Origin: Isoetes taiwanensis
Lineage: Eukaryota > Streptophyta > Lycopodiopsida > Isoetales > Isoetaceae
Reading direction: 5' to 3'
Assembly (NCBI GenBank): GCA_021234155.1
Contig: JAJEKV010000005.1
Coordinates: 26,320,620-26,384,619, forward strand
Length of the DNA stretch: 64,000 bases
The notes beneath the pieces are model-generated. The model saw nothing but the letters and a program-made list of their open reading frames with translations, made no database searches and was not told the origin of the DNA. Position numbers and translations under genes: made by a program. Below, one piece after another: positions 1 through 11,319 of the stretch (positions are counted from its first letter, which is position 1; each line of letters begins with the position of its first letter).

Positions 1-542
1 ACAAAAGGCAAAAAGAGAAACAAAAATCTCTCACACCGCTTCTGAGAGCAACGCTTTTGTATATAGGAATGCCCGTTTAGGGGTCATTCCTGAGATGGAA
101 ATGGGGCGACGACAGAACACAAAGCTCTGTTGACATCTCAAGAACGTCAAACAAATATTCCTGCAACTTAGAAAAAATTTAGGAACCATTTTGGAAGAAG
201 TAGAAAACTTTGAAATGTTGGGTAAGCTCATGGTATGCAGGGTAAACACTCCAGAATGATAGTGAAACTGTAGAAGCCACCCGCCGTAGAAGCTCGTCGC
301 TGAGCAAATTTTTTTTACTAACATCTCTGGTTTTGAAATAGTGCTACGTTGCACGACGCTGCTGACAGACGCGACAGAGTGCTTCCTAAGCTTTTTTTTT
401 TGGGTGAATGGCAAGGAAGATTTAGAAGGGGCCAGTTTCTTCAATAGGGAAGAACAGATGAATAGGTTCATGATTTTTGGCTTTTCTAGGACTGTCAGCA
501 ATAGGTCCGTTTGCAGTAGCAGTAGCAATGACAACAAAGCAA
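1..542. other. Left flank of Copia-1, no firm gene
   Basis: No recognisable gene. A minus-strand reading frame from an ATG at 471 to a stop at 31 would give a Ser/Leu-rich product of about 146 residues. It shows no known motif, splice structure or signal, and Copia-1 has inserted just upstream of it. It may be chance, or the remains of a host exon. Confidence 0.25.
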
Positions 543-547
543 AGAGG

Positions 548-858
548 TGTTGGAAAACAAAAGGTTCTTGACTTTGAATTTTCCCTTTTATGGTTATGCT
601 AATTTTGCTCCTTGGTTTATGCTGAAACCCAAACGGTTCCTTAAGTTGCTCAGTTGCTTAAATTACTCTGAGCTTCTGTTTTTAAGGCTTATGTTTAGCC
701 TAAGATTATGTTCATGTGATGTATAAAACATTGTGTGGATCTTCGGATTAGACCACCAAGTGTTTGAATGCAAAAGGTTTCGGGTTCTCTTTCTTAAGTA
801 TTCAAATCTCTTGTTCTTGTTCTAGTGTTGTTCAACATTGCTCTACTGTTGTTCAATA
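548..858 (+). repeat. 5' LTR of Copia-1
   Basis: 311 bp, from TGTTGG to TTCAATA, matching 4882-5198 over its whole length. The ends TGTTG and CAATA are a slightly imperfect version of the usual TGTTG...CAACA. It is followed directly by the primer site. Confidence 0.95.
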
Positions 859-873
859 GGTTATGGGCCCACG
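859..873 (+). promoter_or_regulatory. Primer binding site, half-tRNA(iMet) type
   Basis: GGTTATGGGCCCACG directly abuts the 5' LTR. Its complement matches 14 bases of the anticodon arm of plant initiator tRNA-Met (GTGGGCCCATAACC), not the usual 3' end. The same 15 bases follow the 5' LTR of Copia-3 at 44299. This is the arrangement known from Drosophila copia, where a cleaved tRNA half primes reverse transcription. Confidence 0.85.
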
Positions 874-970
874 CATGCTTTAAATTCTGTCGCTGGTTGC
901 CGATCACTTAATTCTGTCTTTAATCTTGTGTACGGTCCCTCTGTCTCATCCCCTTCTCTGAACTTTGGCT

Positions 971-1770
971 ATGGAAGACACTACCGGAACCATCTCTGCC
1001 TCTGAAGGGCGCATGATTCCTCGTTTCTCTGGTAAGAATTTCCACCTGTGGAAATGGAGGATGCAAGTTGTTTTGAAGGATCGGAAGCTCTGGGATGTTG
1101 TAGCGCCTGCAATTCCCGTTCCTGATCCGACTGATGAAGCTGCTATGGATGAATCTGTGACTCCAGTGGTTGTTGACGAAACTGAGAGAGATCGAAAGGC
1201 TCAGTTTATTCTGATAACTAGCCTCGATGATGTCCCTGCAAGGATTGTGAAGGGCGCTCCGACCGCCCGAGCTGGAAATCTCTGACTTCTCACTATGAAT
1301 CTGCCACTGCTGGAAATCGCTTAGTGCTGCGGAAGCGCCTGTATGAACTCCAACTTTCTGAAGGAGGAGATTTGCTTGAGCACGTCTGTAAGATGAAAGA
1401 CATGCTCGATGATCTGTGTGCCACTGGAGGCCAGATTAGTGAGGACGAGAAGGTCTGCATGTTGCTCAACAGCCTTCCCAAATCCTATGAAGGCCTGGTA
1501 ATCTCTTCTTGAGGGTAGACTTGATGTCTACACGTTTGAAACAGCCTACGAGAGAATCAAAATTGAGTCTCTAAGACAGAGTCAATAATCTCGTCCTCAC
1601 GATGATCTGATGCTTGCAGACACTCGAAGAAATCCCACTAAAGATGCTCGGGAAAATCAAGGAAACAAAGGGAAGAAGTTTACCTGTTATAGGTGTCAAA
1701 AGAAAGGATATTTAGCCTGAGATTGTCGAGCACCAGCACCAGTTGCAAAATCCGAACCTCCTGAAGAGCA
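971..1770 (+). pseudogene. Copia-1 gag, frameshifted
   Basis: Gag (nucleocapsid precursor) of Copia-1. The start at 971 opens MEDTTGTISASEG and runs into a UBN2/DUF4219-like segment (FSGKNFHLWKWRMQ, then WDVVAP). The frame is lost near 1283 and resumes at 1324-1512 (LSEGGDLLEHVCKMKDMLDDL). A zinc knuckle near 1682-1728 reads CYRCQKKGY, so the His is replaced by Tyr, and a stop sits where a Trp would be expected. Gag is therefore non-functional. The family role is RNA packaging into virus-like particles. Confidence 0.85.
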
Positions 1771-1805
1771 GAACACTCACTGAAATGCCCAGTACAGGAC
1801 CCGTT

Positions 1806-3355
1806 TATTGGTTCTTAGATTCCGGGGCAACCTGTCACATGACTCCCATTCGAAAAATCTTCATCAGTTATCAATCTTTGCAGGAGGATAGAACAATGCG
1901 CATGGGAGATAATCACCTTTAGCATGCCAAAGGAATTGGAACAGTCAAAATCAGACCAAGTCCGGTGTTCCTAAACTCCTCAAGGACGTCTTGCATGTAC
2001 CCGGACTGCACAAGAGCCTACTGTCTGTAAGTAAGATCACTGATGCAGGGTTTGTTGTCTCATTTGAAACAGGCTTTTGTCACATTCGAAATGCTTATGA
2101 AGAAATCATCCTCACTGGCACTAGACAAGGTAACCTCTATCAAATTGCAAATGTTTTTGAGGAAGCTAATCTTGCTGCACTGAATACCCCTCAAGCTCTA
2201 TGGCATTCTAGAGTTGGTCATATCTCATATGCACGCATCAATCACTTGATTCACAAAAAGTACTTACCCAACAAATCATCTTTAGTCTTGCCTTGCAGTC
2301 ATTGTCTTCAGAACAAAATTACTCATGCCCCCTTTTCTGCCTCTGACTCTGAGACATCCAGAACTCTTGAGTTACTCCATGTTGACTTGGGTGGTCCAAT
2401 CAAGTCTTCAACTCTGCAAGGAGCTCGTTACTTCATGTTGATCCTAGATGATTATTCTCGAAAGCACTTTGTGTATATGCTACACAACAAGAGTGAAGCC
2501 TTCACACATTTCACAGTCTTTCTTCTTGAAGCCGAAAGATCTACAGGGAACAAGTTAGCTATACTTCGAAGTGATGGAGGTGGGGAATTCACCTCAAATG
2601 CCTTTAAAGATTTCTATGCCAGAGAAGGAATTCAGCATCAGATAACAGCCCCTTACACACCTGAACAAAATGGCAGGGCAGAGCGTGCAAACAGAACCAT
2701 TATCGAGATGGCAAGAACCATGCTCAGTGCTCGACAAGTTCCAGCAGAATTCTGGGGGGAAGCTATTCTCACTGCAGTATACATCACAAACCAAGCTCCT
2801 CACAGTGGTATCAACAATCAGCTGCCAGAAGAAGTTTGGTCAAGAAGATCTGTAAGTCTTAAGCACTTAAAAGTTTTTGGTTGTCTTGCTTTTGCGCTTG
2901 TTCTCAATCAACCGAAATTTTCTGCCAAATCCAAAGCCTGCATGTTTATTGGCTACTGCACAACCCGAAAAGCCTATAGGCTATTTGATCTTCATCAGAG
3001 AACCCTACTTGTCACCGCTCATGCATCCTTCAATGAATTTGAATCTTGCTTTCCTGTCACAAATCCACCACCCTCTTTCATACTGCTTGAAGAAGAAGTT
3101 CCAACACATTCTATCTGCTCAACACCTGACTTACCTACACCTTCAAATTCTGCTGAAAATGCTCCCCCTTTAAGTCACAATTCTGAGACATCTGATCCCT
3201 CTCCTGATCCTTCCCCTGTCAAGGTATCATGTCGACCCTACAGAAATCGAAGACCTCCCATATGGGCTAAAGATTATGTATTTCATATCTCTGAGCAACC
3301 CATTGAACCAACATCTTATGAGTTAGCCATGCTTACCCCTAAAAATCATGTTTAG
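1806..3355 (+). pseudogene. Copia-1 protease and integrase
   Basis: The protease starts with WFLDSGATCHMTP near 1806 (catalytic Asp in DSG), and its frame is lost before 1991. From 1991 an open frame of about 454 codons holds the GAG-pre-integrase zinc region (WHSRVGHISYARINHL then CSHCLQNK) and the integrase core. The core acidic triad is seen as HVDLGGP, RSDGGGEFTS and PEQNGRAERANR. The Copia-typical KVFGCLAF segment follows. The frame ends at 3355, where about 70 residues joining integrase to RT are missing. Role in the family: polyprotein cleavage and cDNA insertion. Confidence 0.9.
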
Positions 3356-4846
3356 TCTTGATTTTGATCAGACATATGCCCCGGTAGCCAGAATGACTTC
3401 AATTCGAGTTTTGCTTGCTCATGCCACCAAAAGCCGTTTTTATATTCATCAGTTAGATGTAACCAATGCCTTTTTACATGGGGATCTTGCTGAAACAGTC
3501 TATATTGAACAACCCGAAGGGTTTGCTATTGGATCAGCCTCAGATTCTGTCTGTACACTGCACAAAGCCCTTTATGGCCTTAGACAAGCACCTCGTGCGT
3601 GGTATGCCAAACTTCATCAAACTTTAACTGATCTTCTGTTCACTCCTACCCATGCAGATCCCAGCATCTATGTCCGCCATGATAATTCACCTGTGTTTAT
3701 CATATGCTATGTAGATGATCTCCTCATCATTGCAGCAAGTGAAAAGGATCTGACTCTTCTGAAATCCCAGCTTCAATCCAACTTTAAAATGAAAGATCTA
3801 GGTCAAGTACACTACTTTCTTGGCATAGAAATCTCTTATGATCAGTCAAATGGAACTTTATCCATGAAACAGACCAAATACTTGCAGACTCTGATCAAAA
3901 ACCTTGGCCTTTCTGATTGTCACCCAGTGAAAACACCCATGGAAACTAATCTTTCTCTGCTTCCAAACGACCCAGAATGTTCCTCAAACATGCAGTACTT
4001 TTGTGATAATTATAGAAGCATCATTGGATCATTGAACTTTGCAGCTCTAACCACACGACCAGATCTGTCTCTTGTCACATGCAAACTCAGCCAATTCTCA
4101 GTCTCTCCAAAACAAACTCATTGTACTGCTCTCAAAAGATGTCTCAGGTATCTTGCTGGCACAGTCGAGTCTGGCATCATATACAGTGCAAATAACACTA
4201 CACATCTTCTTGGCTATTCGGACTCTGACTGGGCAGGGAATTTGCATGATCCTCTCTACGCGTTGATAATTTCAACTTGATCTTTTTCTAACATCTGATG
4301 GTTGTCTCCAATATTACCAACCTATGTAGCATCATTCCCTTTTTTCTGCTCACTCAAATCCATAACTTACTTTATTTTGATGACCCCCCTTAATATAATG
4401 TAAGAGAAGATCCCAGAAGATCCCTTCATAGAACTTCTACCTCAGGTTATGCATTCATTATTGCATGAGGCGTTATCAGTTGGAAATGCACTAAACAGAA
4501 GTGTGTGGCTCAGTCTACAACTGAAGCTAAGTACATTGCACTTGCTAGTGCAAGTAATGAGGCAGTCTGGCTACAACAACTGTATATGGATTTGGGCATA
4601 CAGATTAAACTTCCACTGATCATTTTCTGTGACAACCAGGGGACAATTGCCATCTCCAAAAATCCAGTTATGCATGCTCGAATGAAGGATGTTGATATCA
4701 AATTTCATGTGGTTAGGCAGCTGGTTGAGGAAGGAAAGATCAAGGTTGATTATTGTTGCACATATGACATGGCTGCAGATGTATTAACTAAGGCCCTTGC
4801 CAATTTGAAGATGTGCAAAAATCTGAAACAACTCGGAATGTTTTGA
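3348..4846 (+). pseudogene. Copia-1 reverse transcriptase and RNase H
   Basis: The RT starts abruptly inside its N-terminal part (FDQTYAPVARMTSIRVLLAH) after a deletion. It retains QLDVTNAFLHGDL, YGLRQAPRAWY and the catalytic YVDDLLI, then HYFLGIEIS. RNase H begins with SDSDWAGN and is cut by an insertion at about 4253-4413. It resumes with STSGYAF, STTEAKYIAL, CDNQGTIAI and MAADVLTKAL, ending at 4846. All signature blocks of Copia RT/RNase H are present, but the deletion, insertion and a stop near 4468 make the product non-functional. Confidence 0.93.
4253..4413. mobile_element. 161-bp MITE-like insertion in Copia-1 RNase H
   Basis: The RNase H frame stops after residues NLHD and resumes about 160 bp later. 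The insert is flanked by GATCC at 4248-4252 and 4409-4413, which looks like a target duplication. Its ends, TCTCTAC and GTAAGAGA, are nearly inverted. It is AT-rich and non-coding. No family can be named. Confidence 0.5.
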
Positions 4847-4881
4847 CAGGGTCAGTTGGTCTTGTACCTTTTGAGGAGGCG

Positions 4882-5198
4882 TGTTGGAAAACAAAAGGTT
4901 CTTGACTTTGAAATTTTCCTTTTATGGTTATGCTAATTTTGCTTCTTGGTTTATGCTGAAACCCAAACGGTTCCTTAAGTTGCTCAGTTGCTTAAATTAC
5001 TCTGAGCTTCTATTTTTAAGGCTTATGTTTAGCCTAAGATTATGTTCCTGTGATGTATAAAACATTGTGTGGATCTTCGGATTAGACCACCAAGTGTTTG
5101 AATGCAAAAGGTTCCGGGTTCTCTTTTTTAAGTATTCAAATCTCTTGTTCTTGTTCTTGTTCTACTATTGTTCAACATTGCTCTACTGTTGTTCAATA
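4882..5198 (+). repeat. 3' LTR of Copia-1
   Basis: 317 bp, matching the 5' LTR at 548-858. It is preceded by a short purine tract (GAGGAGGCG, 4873-4881) that would serve as polypurine tract, and followed by the TSD AGAGG. Confidence 0.93.
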
Positions 5199-5203
5199 AG
5201 AGG

Positions 5204-6400
5204 TAGGGAGATACTTTACTTTTAGGGCAAAATGGAAACCGATTTATGGGCAGTCAAGGTCGGCTTAAATTGACAGATTGACAAGAAACTGCTTCAAGGT
5301 AAAGAAGAAGAAGAGATAAAGCTTCAAAGTTTCTTCCTCTTTCATATCAGAGATCAAGATCTTGGCTGCCTTTTGTAACATATTTTCCAGGCTGTGGCTA
5401 TCTGAGAGGTGCTGTATTAGGCTGTGTTAAAGGTTTTAGTTGATGGAGTTAAATCACGCGAAGAAGGGGTTTAGGTTGATGGATGGAGTTAAATCGCGCC
5501 ATGGCTGGTTTTTGGCCAAAGGCTAGCCCGCTCTCATAGCAAAGACTTGCGCCATAGCCGCATTACTAAAAAAAATTCAAATTCTATTGTTGTGGTTGTT
5601 TATGGTGTTGCCAATGCTTTTTTATTTTTTCTTTATTTTTTTAAACCAAAATAATAACATCTCCCATAAACAACCACAAAACTTTCGTGCAATCAAATAA
5701 CCCTAAAACACTTTTGTGTGCGAGCTTTGCATGCTTCATTTTTTATTGAAAATTCATAGGTGAACCATTGGAAAGTGTCATAAAAATCAGGGTGAAGGTA
5801 TGTGCATTCTAGATGTATGTATTAGTATATTTCACGAAATACAACCATCAAATCTTATGAAACCCATAGAAAAAAGTGTACAGAAATACAAAACAAACCC
5901 CACATTATTATGCTAGATATATATATTCAGGCTTACCAAGAACACAAATTGCCTAATCAACTTGTTCATCAATCGATAACTCAAATAAGCCCTTTGGCAT
6001 CATTCAATTTCCCAAATTGTCAAAAGCAAAACTAAATTATCCTCAAAATTGTCAGGCTTCAATGTTTTGAATTATTTTGCTCCTTTGGGGGCAATCCAAA
6101 AACTTACACTTTTCAAGGGTATATAGAAGATGCTAACTCGAGGCCATCAAGAGATCATACACTGGGCGTTGCTTTAATAAATTTCTTACATTAATAATGT
6201 AATGGACCTACATAAAAGTCACATGGATATGGATAATATAAAAGGGCAAGAAGCCCATGATGCAACCTTATGGTTTTTAAATTAAGGAAGTGTGTATACG
6301 TGGGAAGTGCATATATATATGCATAACGTGGAATGACATCGACAACCATTATTGTCCTTAACTTGATGTGTAAAAGGTGTCAACTCTTTTCCATATTTCG
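5204..6400. other. Non-coding stretch right of Copia-1
   Basis: AT-rich with no credible coding frame. A short phrase, TTGATGGAGTTAAATC, is repeated near 5442 and 5481. Nothing else is recognised. Confidence 0.6.
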
Positions 6401-8300
6401 TTTTTACTCTTGTTTTTTTGGGTACAAAGAAATTCGTCCTTTGCATGGAAGTGGGGGATTACGGCCCCCAAAAAGGGCGCCAAGCGTTGGGAAAACTCCG
6501 GGGCAGAGGCAAATGTTCCGTTTTAAAATGCCAACTTGCCGTCCAGCATGGCAAAGTGACGGAACACCTTCCGCATAAAAAATACTGCTTTCCGGAATAT
6601 TGCCGACATCTCAATCAGGAACCGGCACTTACTACCAGTTAGCATATGTCCTGTTACTGTAGCAATAAAGTTCGTCCCTGTTATTGTACCAACAAGTTTC
6701 GTCCATTTCCCGCTGCAAAAATTTAATGCAAGAAGGGAAGCAAGAAAGAAAAAGGAGGGAAGCAAGAAAGAAACCTGTTTCCTTCAACGAATTTCTCTGC
6801 TCTGCATTGTGCGGGTCTAATCTGCGAATCCAGAGGGAAACAAAAAGACCTTTTTACTTCAACGAATTTCTCTGCAGTGTGCAGGATGGGGAATCCGGTT
6901 TCAGTAAGGTATGCCTTAGGTGCAGCGTTGGGGAAACTCCGGCCATCTCAGTGTGGCCGCTTCTAGCCCAATGTATACAATGGGAGGGCGGTTCTTATTT
7001 CTTGCAGCAGGCTTGGGCTTAGGCTTAAGCATTACTGGAATCACGGCTTACTTGTGCTCTTCCACTTCCAAGATATGGCGAAATCCAGCAGAGTCAGGTG
7101 CCCATGGAAATTTGTTTCTTCATAATATGAGCAATTAGCATTGGATTTTCGGTTTTAGCATTGGGTTTTTCGGTTTTCTATCAGGATACTATGCATGAAG
7201 ATTCTAAGCAACTCCAGCTTTTGCCACGATCACGCCAAGCAATAAGCGAAAGACCTGGGAACTTGTAATATTGTGATGGATCGAGCAAATTAGGTATCAA
7301 ATGCATGGAGGTATGCAATGTCTGATAAATCGTCTCTGTGAATCAGTTAATTTTTCTAGTGCATAAGGAAGAATGTATTTCTGCATACACATGTAAACTG
7401 GATAAATACAGGGTGAATACAGTGAAGGAATCAAGAACTTCCGTTGTTATTTGTAGGTACAGAAGCTTTTGCATTGCATATTCGACATGATTTCTTACTT
7501 TTGCCTGTTTGACTTGGAGTTCCATACTCTTATGCATGTTCCTGCACAGCTTTGCTAATAAAAAAATAGGGTGTCTTGGGACTTTCCAGTTCCTTCTGAA
7601 GGAATAGATAAAGTTACTTATTGTGGGGTTAGCCCAAGTGCAGGTAAATAGTTTGTTATTTTAAGCCATATTTCTTTAACATACATGCATCTCATATGGA
7701 GTTCCATTTTGTTGTGAGCATCCTTAAAGGATTATTTGTATTGTATGTCTCCGATGTCAGCCTCACCCATGGAAGATTTATGAGCACTGAAGTAAGAACA
7801 AAAAAAAACAAGGGTCTCCAAGGCATGTTAGGTATCTTGTAGCATTTTGAATTTGGTTTTAATATATTATAGCATTGGTATTGGATGCTTGGTTGAAAGT
7901 GGTAATGAATAGGTTGTAATAAGCTTTAAATTCTCTTTGTCTTTGTGAAAGGGGATCCGATTGTGAGTTTTGCTTGCAGGAACGATCCGATTCAAGATAA
8001 AAAATTCCGATTGGATGAGGAAACTACAGGAAAATTTCCGATAGGGGCCAAAAGGTTTCCCCAACGCTGGCGCCAACCCATGTACAATATTTTCTTCTTT
8101 TCAAAAGTTGGCAAACTGAATTTTTTAAAGTAAGCAGAATATTTTCCCATTGTTTTAAAATGTGGACGAGACTAATTTTAAGTGTACGCATGGTTAAATG
8201 ATGGTTGCAATTGGTCACACTAGTTGATTGACCCAATATATTTATAAACACAAGGCTAAAAATATTTAATCGGCTACCGTTAAACCACGATCATTTCTTA
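6400..8300. other. Possible remnant of a spliced gene, unresolved
   Basis: A short frame from ATG 6971 to a stop at 7138 would encode 55 residues with one membrane-like segment (FLFLAAGLGLGLSITGITAY). Further right, 7570-7640 contains an open stretch (DFPVPSEGIDKVTYCGV) ending in a good donor, CAG|GTAAAT, at 7641-7642. No exons could be joined in phase, so no gene is called. The phrase GCGTTGGGGAAAC or close variants appear near 6480 and 6915, and inverted near 8055, which hints at repeat-derived sequence. CTTCAACGAATTTCTCTGC is duplicated near 6783 and 6859. Confidence 0.25.
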
Positions 8301-8508
8301 ATTTATAGCCCCAAAGAAGAGACAAGTAGTCTTAACCACAGTTATCCTGCCGCCCTTTATTAGGTACCCAGATTAGCAACAATATCAACAAGAAACAGGG
8401 ACTCTTCAATACTCTTAAGAAGACACGGCCTTTTCAGGACCTAAATCCGGCGTTCTTTTTACTTGCAAATCCGTGTTCGAAGCTCTGGCCAAGGTAAGGC
8501 GCGGAGCT

Positions 8509-9387
8509 ATGGTGGCCCTGTGTCACCTCCTTGCTTGTTCCCGGCCTCCAGTGGCAGAAAGTTTCCGTGCTGATGAGGTCTTGAAATTAGGGGAACTCTG
8601 TAATTCTGTAGATGATTCTCGCCGGACCTATTTGGAGGCCATGTTTCTTCATCTTGAGGTCCGCTGGCAGCAATTTAGCGACATGCTTTCGAAATTTAGG
8701 GATCTTGATGCTATGCTTGCCATTTGCACCGGTATGCTCTTAAGTTTTGCGCTTTGTTTGAACAAAAGCTTTTTGTAATTTAGGGAAGATTTTCTTTTTT
8801 TGTTTGGTGCATTTAGAATCGTAGAAATGAGTTGTGTGAAATTTGTGCAGATGATGTAACATGGGTGCAAACGAACGGAGTTGTGATGAGAGGCACTCGT
8901 CCGGAGCTTTCTAAGGAGTTGCAATATCTGATAACGCAGAGATTGTCGATCCAAGTTTGTATAGAGAGCACCAGTGTGGTGACGGAGCAAGGATCCCTGG
9001 ATTTAACACTTGACAGAGAAGGCAATTGTGGAAGGTTAGAGGGGGACGAATTATTGAAAGCCACTTCGTGTCTAAATATTTTGCTAGGCAATAGAAGGAA
9101 ACAGTTGGCCGACGCCGGAACTGAAGGAAAAGAGGCAGTCATGCTGCTTGAAAAAGACAAATACGAGCTTTTGGATGAACAGGTTGGTTTGGACACTGAA
9201 GTTTATCTAAAATCCATTGATCTTTTCTATAACATCAATTGCTTTTTATGTTCTGTGTTGTAATTTCGTGTTTCTGAAGCATTTTTTAATGATTCAGGGG
9301 AAAATTGTGGAGCAAGGAGACCGTGTCATATTATGGAAACACCACAATAATGCTTGGTGTATATGTGGGCACATGAGACTATCTTAG
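8509..9387 (+). CDS. Uncharacterised three-exon gene, 214 aa
   Basis: Three exons join in phase: 8509-8731, 8851-9182 and 9298-9387. The introns are GT-AG (donors CG|GTATGC and CAG|GTTGGT; acceptors TGTGCAG and GATTCAG). The start is the first in-frame ATG, MVALCHLLACSRPP. Exon 1 looks helical (DDSRRTYLEAMFLHLEVRWQ). Exon 2 is rich in charged residues (LLGNRRKQLADAG). Exon 3 ends HHNNAWCICGHMRLS. No family is recognised and no signal peptide or clear membrane span is seen. Consistent phasing across two introns argues that it is, or recently was, a real gene. It could be a fragment of a larger gene. Confidence 0.55.
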
Positions 9388-10190
9388 CAAGAGCCTTTAG
9401 CAATTGTATATTAATGTCGAGGTTCAAGATTTTGGTATTGAGAGAACAAAGTGAAAACTAAAGGCCGATGAAGTGCGTTTCATTTCATAGGCTCTTTTCT
9501 TGTAAATATACCATATCCAAAGAGTTTTTGCTAAAGTTGGCAATATTGTATAGCGTTGCGTCATTTACGAGTTTTCGTTTTGATGACAAATGTGTTTGGC
9601 ACCTGGAAATTTACACTTTGGAGCTGCAGATTTCACTGCGCATTCAATATTAGGGGCTACATTTTGTTTTTTTTTTCATTTGACTTTAGAGTAGGATGTA
9701 GAGACCAAGCAAAGCTTATGTGACATCATGTTTGTCTCCTCTTCGAAAGTACTCTTACGCCACCTTCATTTCGTTACCCTTTCTACCCGAGCTGTTTAGA
9801 ATAGGCCTAGCTTTTTCATGGCAAGTCAAATCCTACAAATCTGCCAAAGTCCCTAGTCACCACTAGCTCTTTTGCCACTTGTCAATGTGCGATTTTTCCT
9901 ATCTTTAATACTTTTCATGTAGCATTAAATGGATATTGACAAAAACCATGTACTTCATACATTGAGTATTGAAAAACTCCATGAGTCTCTAGATTGCAAT
10001 CCACATGAGTCTTGAAAATTGTTGCAATGCAATGGATAGTCTTGTGCATAATTTGATTTGCATAGAGATTGTGCAAATGAGCAAGATTATGCTTGCCCAC
10101 CATTTTGGGAATAACACAATCGTTTGAAAGTGCATCATGGAGCGAGTCGTGGAGCTTAAACAACTAGAAGCAAATCTCCCGGGGGATGCA
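9388..10190. other. Intergenic, nothing recognised
   Basis: Downstream of the three-exon gene. There are short open frames only, with no known motif, and a poly-T run near 9668. Confidence 0.6.
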
Positions 10191-10514
10191 CTTAGTAATA
10201 ACGGGGTATGGACATCTGCGTTCGTAGGGTGGCCAAAAATATCCCTAGTATAGTGATCTTTGAAAGCTGATTTAACCCCTTGCCCCAGATAATGGTGAAA
10301 AAACCCCTTAATTGTAAGTATACAAATATAAAATGGTAAAAAAAAAAACCTACTTAGTAATAACAGGGTATGGACATCTGCGTTCGTAGGGTGGCCAAAA
10401 ATATCCCTAGTATACTGATCTTTGAACGCTGATTTAACCCCTTGCCCCAGATAATGGTGAAAAAACCCCTTAATTGTAAGTATACAAATATAAAATGGTA
10501 AAAAAAAAAACCTT
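10191..10514. repeat. Two tandem copies of a 162-bp unit
   Basis: The copies start at 10191 and 10353 and differ at only a few positions. Each contains TATGGACATCTGCGTTCG and ends in a poly-A run. A diverged relative lies at 17219-17420, so this is a dispersed family as well as a local duplication. Confidence 0.9.
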
Positions 10515-10538
10515 TATTGTATGCACATATCTCATACT

Positions 10539-10630
10539 GCCATCATGATAAATCGATGGATAGCATCACTCATAAGGATTCATTTGCCATCATTATAAAT
10601 TGATGGATAGCATCACTCATAAGGCTATAA
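10539..10630. repeat. Two tandem copies of a 47-bp unit
   Basis: The unit starts at 10539 and again at 10586, each reading GCCATCAT then GATGGATAGCATCACTCA. Part of a cluster of independent tandem duplications. Confidence 0.85.
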
Positions 10631-10677
10631 TAATAGGGACACATCTTTCATGTTCCCAGTATGTGAGTGCATGGAAA

Positions 10678-10773
10678 TGCTCATATAGGTAGAGAGAGAG
10701 AGAGAGATCTAGAAGAAAGGTTCCATGCTCATATAGGTAGAGAGAGAGAGAGAGATCTAGAAGAAAGGTGATC
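10678..10773. repeat. Two tandem copies of a 48-bp unit with (GA)n
   Basis: The unit starts at 10678 and 10726: TGCTCATATAGGTAGAGAG followed by a GA run and AGATCTAGAAGAAAGG. A third partial copy lies near 10908. Confidence 0.88.
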
Positions 10774-11079
10774 CACTATTTCCCTCTTGCTTGCTCAACA
10801 TGTGCAAGCAAGAGAAATATATACTGCTCAAATTTTCACTTTCTTAATCTCTTGTATTCTACTATTAACATTTTCATTCGAAAAACATAAAGTAAACATC
10901 TGGAAATGCTCATATAGGTAGAAGAAGGGTGATCCTAGAAGAAAGGTGATCCACTATTTCCCTCTTGCTTGCTCAACATGTGCAAGCAAGAGAAATATAT
11001 ACTGCTCAAATTTTCACTTTCTTAATCTCTTGTATTCTACTATTAACATTTTCATTCGAAAAACATAAAGTAAACATCT
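10757..11079. repeat. 145-bp direct repeat, two near-identical copies
   Basis: 10757-10901 and 10935-11079 (offset 178) are practically identical. Each holds a perfect inverted repeat, CTCTTGCTTGC then nine bases then GCAAGCAAGAG (10784-10814 and 10962-10992), able to form a hairpin. No coding frame. Confidence 0.93.
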
Positions 11080-11101
11080 TTGATCATTTCACTGTCTAGA
11101 T

Positions 11102-11217
11102 ATCCCAAGGGTAGAGGAGCTCTCATTTTATCTTCTAGGTGATCCCAAGGGTAGAGGAGCTCTCATTTTATCTTCTAGGTGATCAATGCTCTCATTTTAT
11201 CTTCTAGGTGATCAATT
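11102..11217. repeat. Short tandem array, 40-bp unit
   Basis: Two full copies start at 11102 and 11142, with a third partial copy from about 11188. The shared core is CTCTCATTTTATCTTCTAGG followed by TGATC. Confidence 0.9.
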
Positions 11218-11319
11218 ATGGGTTGCATTTGGGACACGTTTGATCATAGGGCTTTTACACTTGTAAGGAATTTTATAACTTGTCTTTAAAGGACCTGGAA
11301 AATCCTCCTACTTTACTCC

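Larger units (their letters stand above)
548..5198 (+). mobile_element. Copia-1, LTR retrotransposon with TSD
   Basis: A complete but decayed Ty1/Copia element. The LTRs at 548-858 and 4882-5198 are near-identical and begin TGTTGG. The 5-bp target duplication AGAGG lies at 543-547 and 5199-5203. The internal order is primer site, gag, zinc knuckle, protease, integrase, RT, RNase H, which is the Copia order. Gag and pol are broken by frameshifts, stops, a deletion before the RT and a 161-bp insertion inside RNase H, so this copy cannot be autonomous. The LTRs differ mainly by a six-base repeat-length change and scattered substitutions, which suggests moderate age. Confidence 0.95.

Noticed and set aside
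31-537. 168-codon frame on the minus strand
   Set aside because: The upstream start is not ATG, the composition is Ser/Leu-rich and there is no domain; kept only as a note on the left flank.
10678-11217. Regular repeats resembling a CRISPR array
   Set aside because: Units are directly abutting with no unique spacers, in a plant genome, and there are no cas genes.
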